Assembly: GCA_030248135.1 (NCBI GenBank)
Contig: JASANC010000326.1
Location: forward strand, 1 to 64,000
Reading direction: 5' to 3'
DNA length: 64,000 nucleotides
Origin: Theristus sp. LFF4_11
Taxonomy: Eukaryota > Nematoda > Chromadorea > Monhysterida > Xyalidae
The notes beneath the pieces were generated by a model. It was not told the DNA's origin. It saw nothing but the letters and a program-made list of their open reading frames with translations, and searched no databases. Both the position numbers and the translations under genes were made by a program. This document shows positions 9,200 to 20,899 of the stretch, one piece after another (the stretch's first letter is position 1; the number at the start of each line of letters is the position of its first letter).

Positions 9200-12100
9200 A
9201 TTGATCACTGAAATCAGTAAAACATTATGATGTCATTATGACATTGCAAATGGTACGGCAACAATTTTATGCAAACATGATTTGGCTATAATTATTGTTT
9301 TGGTGTGTTTCTTGACTCAGGAATACTGATATGCTTATCACGCTTTCGGTCGAATACCCGGAAGCAAAGTTTTAGTCCAATAAAAAACACAAATCTTCTC
9401 GGTTTACAAGGCCAAATTGATCTAAGATGTTTGTGCTGAAGTTCATTTGGCACCAGTTTTCCAATCCAAAGACAACTTTGATTGACAAAACTCGTTTCTT
9501 TTCAAACAAAATCAGAGTGACGTGAAAATCAGAAAAAACTGTAGTTTTCAGTTGGTGTGACAATCTCATTTCTGTAAACGCGCGCACTTGAACCATTCAT
9601 CCGCCCATATACACTGTACTGTACTGGGATGAGTGTCGCGCGTTTTCATTTCCGTCTGGGATCGAAAAGTTTCAGCAAAACAAAACAGCAAAATAACAAC
9701 GAAAAACTTTTGTTACAATCAAATGCACAAAACTCCGCACCCATAAAATACGGTTTCTTTCAAATCGCTTCTGGAGCATCGACGTGATTGATCCTTATAC
9801 CGTATGTGCGCGTACGTGATTTTCAGCGAAACGAGTGAAAAGTATCTCTTTTGAAACTTTCTCCGTTTTGTAGCAGCGAATGTAGCGACTACAGATCGCG
9901 TCAAGACCCACTGAAGTGCGGTGGTAGACACATTTCGTGTGTCAGCGACGCCGACTGCAAAGTTGCCGGTGGTTTCACTGTCCGTCCAGATATAAAAGTG
10001 TCGCAAAGTCAATTAATTTCGCAGAAAGAGAGAAAAAGGCGAAACGCACATAAGCAAGCGCACACAGCTGCGTGTTTGACAGAAAGACTGATTGCGAGAT
10101 ATGGCAGGCAATTTCGCATGTTGCATGCGGAGCGCTGGTGCCCTTTCGACCAGATTACTTTCAGCATTGCCCGTGTTTCTCGGGGTTTGAAAAACAGAGT
10201 GAATGCACTGCTGTCCTCCAAAACGGGTCTCATATGAAGGTGGAACTGTGCAGTCCGTTCAAAGTCCGGAAATGAGTTTTTTATATTGCGTTTTGATTTG
10301 ACCGCATGTATGTAAAAGGAGGTGGGGAGCTAAAAGAATAAAAAGTGCTTCGAAAACAGCTGCGAATGGTGTTTTTAACTCTTTTCACAGAAAGTTGATT
10401 GAAACAGAAAACGCGAATGTTGCCATTGAAATTGTTATTCATCAGAGCAACATTTTTGCCTCTCTTTATTTCTGGAAATAAACCAGGGTTGGCAAATGGA
10501 AATGGTTTTTTGCAAACAAGAAATGCATAGAAGCATGAGTGCATGACCTGCTTTATTTACCGAATGGTTTTTAAAGCTGAAAAAATGCATCCAACCCGTG
10601 TTGAAAAGGCTAAAAAAAGAACACTCCAAAGTGTTCGCGTGCGTTCCTTCATTTTTACCAAGGGGGCACCTTTTTATTTATATCGCAGTCTTGGTCATGG
10701 GGCAATGCTGAAAACACTTTCACTTTTTTCAATGCTCTTATTTCACTTTGTTTTGAAGGTTGGGTTCTGCAGAATCACAGCGACACATTCAAAATTGTAT
10801 TTGAAAGCTGGAGACCAAAAAAACAGCTTCGCGTTTCCGACAGACACGTTACGTTGTTCAATTTATCACTGAGATTTTTTTCATGCGTTAAAAGTTGATA
10901 TAACTTTGCATGTCAAAGGATCCTTAGCAATAACAAAACTTTTCGAAACCTGTGACGAATTGCAACACACGACACAAACCAATAACGAGGACAGTCCGAT
11001 GTTTTTGACAATAGATCACTTTCCAAAAAGTTAATAAAGCAATCACTCACAACCGGAAACAAATATAAAAATTAGATCTTTTTATCTTCGTTCAAGTCCG
11101 TGTCGAGGTCGGATGTGTGAGATAAATTTGGAAACAGAATGAAAAAAAAACTTGACACACACAGCCGCAGGCTATTTCCGATAAATGAAATGCCCGTTTA
11201 GGAAGTGGGAAGTGTAGGCACAATGAAGAATTTACTGAATAGAAGAAAGTCGATTCCCGGTCTTGCGAAAACGCAGCACCCTATCACAGTCTCGTATTTG
11301 GGCGTATGGAACTTTTGCAATTTACCAAAGAAAATCGCAATTTACAACAATGGCTCAGCACTGGCAACTTCAGAGCAACGGTACATACATGTACAAACAC
11401 ATGGAAACAACTTAAGAAATATCAGTAAAATCTACTTTTGAAACACTTCGGCAGTGAAAATTTTTTGCGCTAACAACAGTAAATGGATTAGTAGAAAGAC
11501 AATGAATTCCACGTTGTGTCATGGGTACGCGATTTGGCTGAGTCTACAACTTTTGATTTTCACGCAATGCAAACAAGAAGAAAATGAAATTTCATGGTTC
11601 TTTGTTTCGTCCCTCAGCTTCTTGTGGCTCTTGTTTGACACAATCGACTGTGTGTGTCTGCATTTGTACTCCCAACGGAGAAAGAAAAACGCACAAAAAC
11701 CCAAATCGAATCACAAGAAGACATGGTGAATGACGACGCCTTTTTTCAAAGCTAAAAACAGATACCCGTACTAATACTGCACACAACTTAGATTTGCAGA
11801 CGGCAAAATTCCGGATTTCGGAAAGAATTGTTTCCATTTTAGCTTGTAGTTCTTTCTCATTGCGCTTGATTTGAAGTGCCGCGATTCGCAATAAAATGAC
11901 TACTTTTACTTTTTTTGAACAAAACACGGCATCCACAGTGATCCTTTGCGCTGCACGTCATTTTCAATCTGCTTGGATCATTTTTTTTTCGAGAAAAAAG
12001 GTTCCGAAAGGAATAAGAAAAAAATTGTGGTTGCTGTGAAGCCACTAACCCGGCATCCACGTCTTTGACACTAATCTGGAATAAGATTTCCGTTGAGTCA

Positions 12101-14960
12101 GTCGACTCAAATTCCCAACTGCAATTTCGAGCGACGAGTCTGATCAGACGTTTTTTGTTCTCCTATTTTTTTCTAACAAAATCTCTAGAATGGGTCAGAA
12201 ATGGTTGATGGAACACATTCCTTTTGGGAAATGCACGAATATCAGCGACCAAATATGCATTCTTTCTGCATAAAAATGCGATGATGTGATGATTGCTACA
12301 ATCGAACAAGCAACCTCTCAAGGATGTCCATTTGCACGAACATTTACAGATAATCGCTGTAACCGCCACCAGCAAACTCCCAAGTATGTCCACAGATGCC
12401 AGATCGTGTTTTCTCTGAATGTCTTTTTTGCCAAATTATATGCTAAAAATGTTCTTGTCAGCAGCATGTTGCTAATACCATACCATATTAGCCTGTTGTT
12501 GTTAGCCAAAAATGCAAATCGTGCAAATGAACTCAGTTTTCGGGGCGCATTTCTGACAGTCAACAAATAAGAGCGAATAATACTGATGTGGATATGACGC
12601 AGGAAAAGCTGTGAAAAACAAAAGTCAGGCGATACATTTGTGTCGCACATTGAAAGAAAACTTTCAAAAAAACTTACTTTTGGCGAACACAATCCAAAAA
12701 AGACAATTACTGGATTCCGGCTGCAAATAGTAAGTCTAAGTCAGGGGACAAAAGTTTTGAAACAAGCGCAGAAAAAAAGTAAAAAATAGTTATCATGCGA
12801 AAAAAGATCGCCGCATTTGCGCTCGTTTTATCTGGGCCACAACAAAATCAAAGCGAGTCACGCTAGGCAGCTTGCTGTGGTAGCATACATTATTGTAAGT
12901 TTGTTAAAAGAATACGAACAACAAATCTGGATGTACAACGTCTGTCTACTAACGACATTCAAACGTACGGGGCAATAAGACTCACAGAAACACAATCTTT
13001 GGCGCGTGTCGCCGCCGTTAAGCCGCGACGAGTTTAGAAGCAACCGAAAAAAGTGCCAGTCTAAGGCTGTAGGTCCTGGACAACAAGACATTGTACAATT
13101 GCAGCTGGACGCAGTTGCGTATTGCGGACGATATGGAGAAGAAAAGAAAAAAGAATTATCCATTTGCGATGATGTGTGCCCGCTCGCTGCATGTGTAGAG
13201 CGCATGCATGTGAAATAAAAGTTTTCTGTTCAATTGCACACATTCATGGTCAACAACAAGCTTTTGTAACTGATCAAGTCACTAATCTTCAGCAAATGCG
13301 GCCGTCAGTAAGACTTGGACGAACCACATAAACCAAAATTTTCTTATTTTTTTTCAAGGAAAACATTGCAGCTTATTGGTTGCGTAAAACTTAAAGACGT
13401 ATCGTAAGACGGTATTCTCAGCTTTCACGCTTTATTCCAGTTACAATTCGGCGGTCGCGCGAAAAGCGGCTGCCGCACAGTCTGTGCCAGCTAATCAAGG
13501 TCATCCAGATATGACTGCTGAGTGAAGTTCCAGAGGTCATAACGAAAAAAAACACTAACAGTGAGAATAAAAACGACATTAAAACATGTAGAAACCTACG
13601 TATGTACGTGTACAAGTTTTCTGGCATAAAGCAGTAAAATAGAAAAAGCGCAGATTGCATATATCCAGAAAATGCGCAGATAGAGAGAGAGGACATGAGA
13701 AGCAAAAGCAAACACAAACAACACAGATGCTGTGTCGCCGTCGTGTCTGTCGTAGCGTAGCGCCAAATGCAGCCAAACAAACACATCAGCAAAACAGAGT
13801 TGCACAGCGCGCAGAGCATGGATGCACTCAGTTTGGCGCACACACGCAACAGCCACTGAAACACTCCAACGCCACTAGTGCATCAGCGGTTATTTTTGGT
13901 ACGCAACGCTCATGTTTTCCGTATGATGCAAGTGTGTACGCTTTTGAAAGGCACCATATCGCAAGCTCATGGGAACCGCGCAATTTCTCAGCAAAGATAA
14001 CGTGCCGTGTGTGCATCTAATGTGGTATGTCCTTTGATGTGTGAATGTGATGCAATGTGCGTTAGATACATACCGCCAGTAAAAAAGAACGCGCGTAGAA
14101 AGGTGATTTTTTAAAGTTGAAACTTTTGGGTTCTAATCTATTTACGCATTAATTATTGGCAGGCACTGTAGTTCTAATAAACCATCTTACTGTATTTGGT
14201 TTTCTTAGACATTCAGTAATTCCTGTTATCCTTGACAGTAGGTATAGTGTCCGATTTAAAATAAAGTCTCGGTGTCCGGCAAAGATCGTTGCTTGTTTCA
14301 ATTTTACGAAGCCCAAAATTGAAGAAAGCGCATAAAAGCTGTTGACGAATAAAAATTTCAGTGCAATGTCTTAAAACTGAAAAGCAGTCTATTCCATAAT
14401 CTACGGTAAAATCGCATTTTTTGAAACAGCATTTGCGGCAAAACGGGAAACCGGGATATCATTTGAGTCATGTCGACCAAAAATGTACATATGTCATTTG
14501 TTTGGCCGCACAAAGCGACTGTTGTTGCGATGTCGTGCGAAGCAATATTCCGAAAATGTCTTTTTTATTTGCAGCGGAAATAACTAGTTGGATGTGGACA
14601 CAAACACTAGCAATATGTTGAAATGGTACTCCAGCGACATGCACTTTTACAAATATGACTGTTACGCAGCAAAACACAAGTCTAAATTTTAGAACAACGC
14701 TGTGCTTAGAGCTTGAACTTTTGAAGAACGTCAAGATAATTCGTCTGATAAAAATAGACCTTGGCACGTGGGATCAATCACGCAGAAATTTCTTTGCAAC
14801 TTGCACTGCGGGGCGACGGGGATGCAGACTTAGCCGCCACAAAAGAACAGAGATTTTTGAGCACAGCCAAATTTTTGTTATTTTCTAAAAAGAAACCACT
14901 GAGAACGACTCATCATCATTCAATTACACGTCAAAAATTGTATTGTTTTGGGGTTTAAAA
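9200..14960. other. Long gene-poor stretch
   Basis: Several open frames of 60-150 codons occur on both strands, but none has recognisable domains, supported splice sites or a clear compositional signature. I see no RNA gene or tandem array. One segment at 14805-14960 (dispersed repeat, see that entry) belongs to a family with copies at 29.1 and 56.8 kb. Confidence 0.5.
14805..14960 (+). repeat. Dispersed repeat, first of three copies
   Basis: The string around TTTTTGAGCACAGCCAAATTTT, then GAACGACTCA and CAATTACACGT, is shared with about 29095-29290 and 56800-56970. The two other copies begin further left with ATACCACA-CACGACCGTTT, which this copy lacks. Confidence 0.65.
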
Positions 14961-14969
14961 GGCAATCTT

Positions 14970-15190
14970 TTAAATCCGCATAAAAGGCCGAATGTGTGAG
15001 CAACTTTTTTAACGCGTTTTTCTCATTGCAGCCATGGCGTAGCGGTACCGCTTTCGCCTAGCAGGGCGGGTGCCTCCGGGGAACGGATCCCATCGTTGCG
15101 AACAAATCTTTAAAAAATTATTGTTTTCGGTCCAGCTTCATGCTTGTCAGCAAGCTGCGTCCCCGTGATCTATTCCTGACTTCATAAAGG
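14970..15190 (+). repeat. tRNA-derived SINE, copy 1
   Basis: The segment from TCCGCATAAAAG to about 15185 is collinear with 56070-56285. It contains a Pol III A box at 15034 (TGGCGTAGCGG, matching TRGYNNARNGG) and about 50 bases later a degenerate B box (GGAACGGATCC). That spacing fits a tRNA-like head (about 15030-15100). The body that follows holds GTTTTCGGTC and CTATTCCTGA. No tRNA fold good enough for a working tRNA gene was found. Confidence 0.65.
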
Positions 15191-15300
15191 AACGCAATAG
15201 CCGAGTAAAAGTGACATCTTTTTTCAGGATGCAAGAAGTGCGCGGAATTTGAATAAAAGAAAAACAGTCTCAGAAAGCCTATCAAATTAATTGTGCGTCA
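15190..15300 (+). repeat. Left end of the GTACGGTATGGCCG MITE family, degenerate
   Basis: CGCAATAGCCGAGTAAAAGTGACAT and the following TTTTTTCAGGATGCAAGAAGTGCGCGGAATTTGAAT match the left part of the MITE at 18059 and the copies at 31309, 43017 and 56285. The right TIR is absent. Confidence 0.6.
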
Positions 15301-16080
15301 AATTAACGCACAGCGGATTCGTTTTTGGTTTTTTTCTGGTGCTGATCAGCTAGCACGAAGTTGCGCCTTGTGGGGGTGGAGTCCCGTGACACCTGCGTTT
15401 CATAAATCTAATTATGTATCAAAACTGTTTTTTTCAAATTGATAATTAGTTCGTGCTATTTCGATCGTTCCTTATCCATTGCGCATACTGCACTGCAAAC
15501 TGCGCGGCATCTTGAACTGTATTTTTTGCACTGCACTGTGTCGTTAAAAATTTTTCTGAAAGCGACTATGCGAAGTGACTCCCGTACATCAGTCACTTTC
15601 AAATTTTTTCAACGATGCAGTGCAGTTTGCAGTGCAGTTTGCACAAAATTCTGCTTGATGAGGAGACATAAAACGATGCCAGCATGCATAACGCGCGATT
15701 TTTTAAAGCAAGCCACCATGGCATGCGCTACTGTGATTGATAAAGACGAATCTATTGTTTTGTTTTGTGTGCTTACTGTTTATCCATTTTCAAGTATCTA
15801 TAAGACCCCTTCAAGCTCAGGTTTTCTTGGCAACGTATTTGACCCCAACTGCACGGAAGCCAAGCCGATGAATGGATGAATTGCCATTTATCCTTCTGTT
15901 TATTTTATTTTCTAGAAGTGCGTGTTTTTCAAAATGTACATTCCCAAAGATAAGTAATAAATAAATACAATGTAAATGTCAAATGAGCGACACAAAAACA
16001 CAAACAGCCACGCATTCAAATATTTGCCAGCGATGCACGAGCACCAAACCACCAAACCACAAAGCTGCGAATCACTCACA
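15300..16080. other. No gene supported
   Basis: An open frame of about 146 codons at 15439-15879 has no recognisable motif and includes short duplications of GCAGTGCAGTTT at 15615-15640. I see nothing else. Confidence 0.4.
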
Positions 16081-16081
16081 C

Positions 16082-19000
16082 TCAACACAATTTAACAATC
16101 GAAAAGAAGAGCAACAATGAAACAATGCAAACGTCTGTTCGTGTCACAGTGCTCGACGATGCTTTACTTTGTTCGTGCTGCTTATTTTCATTGTTTTCCG
16201 TCGCGTTTTCAGTTGACTCTGATGTAGCACCGGTGTTTTTGTTGTCCGTTTCCGAAGTGTCGTTCTTGTCGTTGAAACAGAAATCACGATCCGAGCAGTA
16301 CTGAGCGGCGCTTTCGACGAGTCGCTGGTCGGTGTGCAGATTGCAGCCCCACAACAGCAGACTTTCGGTCTGTTTCGCCTGCAGCTCCTGCATCGGCCAC
16401 GACTGACGGTCGGTCAAATTGAGCGGCGCGAATGAGCACGCGGAGCGGTCGATGTTGGAGTAGTGCACGCACGAGGGCTGCCAGTGGCGCTGTGAGACGG
16501 CGAAAGTGGCTGCTTACAGACTTGCGACTAGACAGATCAGCATAACCAATCAGCACACTCAGCTACAACCGAAAAACGAAAATATCAACTTCGGCTTTAA
16601 TTGAGACAAAATTGAAAAATACAGAAAATGTCCGATTTACGGTCGCAAACGTGAACAGCAGCACATCTTTGTACGTGCCATTGCCGATCATACGGCACTG
16701 CTCTTGGTTTGAGCTGCCCAACGTAGGCGGCAGCACGAACGCCGATGATGACTTCGTGGTGGCGGTCAGACCAGGCAGAGGCGGTGGCGTGCCAAATGTG
16801 AAACCAGGTGGCGGCGAGCCGCTTGGCACTACGCCAATTGACGGCGAAGTTTGGCCTGAAGAAAAATATATTTTTTAAACAAAAACGTTCTATTCCATTT
16901 GCCGTCTAGGCGATGTCCCAGCAGATTCCTCAAACGATAGGCGCTAGGCGTCTACAAATGTTCTAAATAATTCCTGTTTGCAACAAATGACCCCCCTCCC
17001 CAAGACGCTTGTCTGGCCCCAACAGATGTCTCAAATGATGCCGGGCACCACAAAGCTCCAAACGGCCATGCCAATAATTATCTAAAAATGCGGGAGACGC
17101 ATATAAAAGGAGGAATATGGCTTTGTGTAAGCAGTAAGAGACTTGGCTCGACAACTCTTTTCAAGTCTCTGATGTGGTACACACGGATACAAGTACATAA
17201 GAGCCATATTTTTGCGCCGTTTATTCATTATTTCGGTTGCACATGGCAACCCTCGTACTCGTACATTGTAGACAAATGAAACTTTTACATTTGCGGTATT
17301 TCGGGCATTTAGCGAGCGACCACCAAAGCTAAAACCACTGAAATAACAATCAGACTTTAGATCGCTGACACTGGTTTGCCCAGGACAAAGTGTATCGCAG
17401 AGGCATTGGTTTACTCAATGTCTTTTTCTGTGGCAAAGGCAATGGCTCACGGGACGGACGGTTTAGCCTACATTCATACTCCCACGCAAATCAACAAGAG
17501 TTTAGTAAGAAATGGTGAAAATTAACGGAAGATAACACCTTTTCGTCACTGGTGCTGGTGTGTACACAGCGGTGCGTACACTACGTTAGCAACGATAATG
17601 CTACATGCAGCAGTGTTTTGCAATCGCAGTCTCTGATTGTTGTGTTTTTGCACAGAGTTACAGAATTTCGCTGTGATTTCAGACTAAACTGGAGAGGACA
17701 ATTATAAAATAATTTTAAAGCTTTTTTCGCTTTTCAGCAAAACAAACGCGGCGCAAAAATATTACTCTTGTGTACTTGTATCCGTGTGTACCACATCAGA
17801 GACTTGAAAAGCGTTGTCGAGCCAAGTCTTTCACTGCTTACACAAAGCCATATTCCTCCTTTTATATGCGTCTCCCGCATTTTTTAGATATTATTTTTTG
17901 ACTGTCCTTTACAGTTTAGTCCGAAATCACATCATGAGCGAAATTCTGTGCAAATTCTGTGCAGAACTTCTGTAAATCAAGAATCTGTAAATTCTGTGCA
18001 AAAATAGAAAAATCAGAGACTGCAAGACATTGCTTCATATGGTTTTATCGTTGCTAACGTACGGTATGGCCGGTTAAACATGGCAGCTTTTTTCAGGGTG
18101 CAAGGAGCGCGCGAATTTTGAATGAAAGAAAAAAGACGTTCAGAAACCCAATTGTGTGCTAAATTTGACGCGTTTTTTTAAACTAATGGATTATCCGCGC
18201 TCTTCTTTTCATTTTTTATCCCTTCTACACATGATTAAGAATTACGTTGGCTTTTTTTGAAAAAGACAACTCCTAGTATGCGGCTGATCCCGCCTTGATG
18301 GACTGCCTCATTTATTCGGCCATACCGTACGTATCACTGTGTGCACACCAGCACCAGCGACAAAAAGGTGTTGTCTTCCGTTGATTTTCACCCTTTTTGC
18401 CAAACTCTAGTGGCAGGATAAACTGTCCCGTGAGTCGTTGCCTTTGCCATAGAAAGGGACCTTGCGTTCCCCAATGCCTCTGCGATAACTTTGTCCTGGG
18501 CAAACCAGTATCAGCGATCTGGGAAGTCTGATCGTTATTTTAGTGGTTTTAGTGGTCGTTAAATGCCCGAAATACCGCAAATGTTAAAGTTTTAATTGTC
18601 TACAAAGTACATGTGCAACTGAAATAATGAATAAACGGCGCAAAAATATGGCTCTTATGTACTTGTATCCGTGTGTACCACATCAGAGACTTGAAAAGAG
18701 TTGTCGATCCAAGTCTCTCACTGCTTACACAAAGCCATATTCCTCCTTTTATATGCGTCTCCCGCATTTTTAGATAATATTCTGACTTTTAAATAAGTCC
18801 CGAAGGTCGGACCAAATTCACATCTCGTTGGTCACACATTCTTCTAAACCCCGGATAACTGAGGTTTTTCATTTTTCGTTTTTTGGGCCGATTTCGCCTT
18901 TGCTATTTCTACGGCCGATTTGCCCGACATCGTCAGTCGTCACGATTTAGTACCTAGAATTGCTCACATAAGAAAACTGACCCAAAACCCGTCATCGGCG

Positions 19001-20862
19001 CAATGAATTACCATGGACAACTCAGTTTTCTTGTTTTTTGCATTTGGACCGATTTCGCTAGTTTCCACGGCGGTTCGCCCGAAATCGTCACGATTCAGTA
19101 TCTAGAGTTGCTCACATAAAAAAACTAACCCAAAATCCGTGATCACCGTATTGAATTACCCTGGGAAACACCCTTTTCTTGTTTTTCGTTTCTGGACCGA
19201 TTTCGCCAATTTCTACGGCCGATTCGCCCGAAATCGTCACGATTCAGTATGTAGAGTGCTCACATAAGAAAACTAATCTAAAATACGTAATCAGCGCATT
19301 GAATTACCCCGGACTACACCAGTTTCTCATTTTTTGTTTTGGGACCAATTTCGCCAATTTACACGGCCGATTCGCCCGAAATCGTCACGATTCAGTACAT
19401 AGAGTTGCTCACATAAGAAAACTAACCCAAAATCCGTGATCAGCGCATTGAATTACCCCGGAATACACCACTTTCTCATTTTTTGTTTTTGAACCGATTT
19501 CGCCAATTTCCACGGCCGATTCGCCCGAAATCGTCACGATGCAGTATGTAGCGTTGCTCACATAAGAAAACTAACCCAAAATCCGTGATCAGCGCATTGA
19601 ATTACCCCGGAATACACCACTTTCTCATTTTTTGTTTTTGAACCGATTTCGCCAATTTCCACGGCCGATTTGCCCGAAATCGTCACGACTTTGGTTATTT
19701 AACAACTATTCCTTTGACTTTTTTCAAAAATAAAGATCAAATTCAAACTCTCCGCTGTTGGTTACCCCTAGAAATTGTTTTATTTGTCAAATAACGGTTT
19801 GTTTCACGCGCAGAAATCGCAAATACACCTCAAAATAAGCATTTTTTGTAATTTTATACAAACAAGCAAAATTTAAAGCCTTGGGAAGCATTGGAGAAAA
19901 AAATGAATGCGAAATTTGAAAATCCCAAAGATTTTTACCCTAGAAAATGTTTTTCTCATAGCAGTCAGAATTTTCTTTATATCACTGAAACTGCGTACAC
20001 ATTTGATGACATTGCCGAAAAAAAAGGGGTAAACAAGAATAATTTTTTTCACTTTCAGAATTGATAAAATACGCACACAGCGTGTGTAGAAGATCACCAC
20101 GAAAAAATTTCTCGTGCACACAGTGTATCTGTGGATTGTCTGCCTGTGTGCCGCAGAAAAAAATCTCTGCTCCTTTTATGTTCACAGAGCGAGGCAAAGT
20201 AAGTTTGAAATTTACGCGCGAGCGACAGACGGGCCATATTATGCCTGCATCCGCTGTCCGCTCCGCTCCCGCTTCGCTCGCGAATGGGTATGATAATCGT
20301 TGTCAAAACAGCATTGTATTGTATTACGCTGACCACCACAACCACAAGTTGTCATGGAGGTTCACCACGATTATTTTGGGGCATGCGTTGAGGCTGAGTT
20401 TTGTTGGGACATCAATTGGGTCAGCAATTGGTGCGTCTTTTGCGTCCACTATAAGAATGCACATTTTCGGACAGCCGCCCACTGTGTCGTACCTCCAAAA
20501 GCTCCAGGCAACGGAGGCGGCGTACCAAACGTTGGAAATGCCTGTCGTCTGCGTCTGCTGCGAAAGATGCCCCCCTGCGACAGTTTCTCCACGATTTCTC
20601 TCAGTTTCTCGGCCGTCCGCCTGAGGTCGCACGTGTCGTCGTCATCGCAGAAATCGCTGACATCGCGACTGCAGCGACATCTGGCGGCTGCTAGCGTGGG
20701 CCATTTGTCGTCGATGGCGGTCGGCTCTGCATCAGGCAGCAGTGAGTTTGTGGCGACTACGTGCAGCGTTGGTGAGCAGATGAGAACGAATGAAAACAGC
20801 GGCGCCAGGCCCGTTTGTGTAACTCCATTGTGTAATGTTGGCACGAGTCGTCGCGGCTCCAT
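16082..20862 (-). CDS. Secreted, probably GPI-anchored Cys-rich protein, three-finger-like
   Basis: Exons 20862-20493, 16855-16641 and 16489-16082 join in frame to 330 codons (370+215+408 bases with stop); all four junctions are GT-AG. Residues about 20-37 form a hydrophobic signal segment. Then come a C-x-C cluster, an acidic D-D-D-D run, a helix and a furin-type R-S-R-R-R-R. A Pro/Gly segment F-G-T-P-P-P-L-P-G occurs both at the end of exon 1 and inside exon 2. Exon 3 has regularly spaced cysteines ending Y-C-S-D-R-D-F-C-F-N, like the closing C-x4-C-N of Ly6/activin-receptor three-finger domains, then an Asn/Thr/Ser-rich stalk and a C-terminal hydrophobic tail, a GPI-signal layout. Three-finger identity is inference. 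The 3.6 kb first intron is packed with transposons. Confidence 0.65.
17081..18774. mobile_element. Long inverted-repeat DNA transposon with nested insertions
   Basis: The ends are TCTAAAAATGCGGGAG and its complement, each flanked by TA, a TA target duplication. The left arm (17081 to about 17650) pairs with the right arm (about 18000-18060 and 18331-18774); both arms share the GAGACTTGG, TACTTGTATCCGTGTG and ACAAAGTGTATCGCAGAGGCATTGG regions. A further right-end fragment in reverse orientation lies at about 17755-17885. A MITE at 18059-18330 interrupts the right arm. No transposase is coded, so this is a non-autonomous foldback type. It sits in intron 1 of the Cys-rich gene. Confidence 0.8.
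18059..18330. mobile_element. 272-base MITE with GTACGGTATGGCCG terminal inverted repeats
   Basis: The element begins GTACGGTATGGCCGG and ends CGGCCATACCGTAC. Its interior (CATGGCAGCTTTTTTCAGGGTGCAAGGAGCGCG, then AATTTGAATGAAAG) is shared with copies at about 31309-31590 and 43017-43285 and with partial copies at 8330, 15190 and 56285. The sister arm of the host inverted repeat shows the uninterrupted sequence near 17580, an empty-site control. Confidence 0.85.
18850..19695. repeat. Tandem satellite, unit about 149 bases, about six copies
   Basis: Each unit holds GACCGATTTCGCCAATTT, ACGGCCGATTCGCCCGAAATCGTCACGATTCAGTA, TTGCTCACATAAGAAAACTAACCCAAAATCCGTGATCAG and GAATTACCCCGG. Copies start near 18865, 19022, 19168, 19318, 19467 and 19615. 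The last two are nearly identical over one unit while the first two diverge, as expected for local array growth at the right edge. Confidence 0.9.
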
Positions 20863-20899
20863 CGTTTTTTCTTGCCGTTTTCGTTCAAAAATCTAAAAA

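Noticed and set aside
11454..11729. 91-codon plus-strand open frame with a hydrophobic segment as a small membrane protein
   Set aside because: Single weak ORF in A/T-rich DNA with no supporting splice, homologue or compositional signal.
13418..13864. 148-codon hydrophobic minus-strand open frame as a membrane protein
   Set aside because: No family motif, no conserved splice context, and an A/C-rich complementary strand explains the Leu/Phe/Cys-rich translation.
15030..15100. Functional tRNA gene
   Set aside because: A and B boxes are present but the acceptor and T arms do not pair well, and a second collinear copy with a body at 56 kb shows it is a SINE.
15439..15879. 146-codon plus-strand open frame
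   Set aside because: Contains short duplicated words and no recognisable domain; adjacent sequence is repeat-derived.
18850..19695. CRISPR-like array
   Set aside because: The whole 149-base unit is repeated with no unique spacers, and the genome is eukaryotic; it is a satellite.
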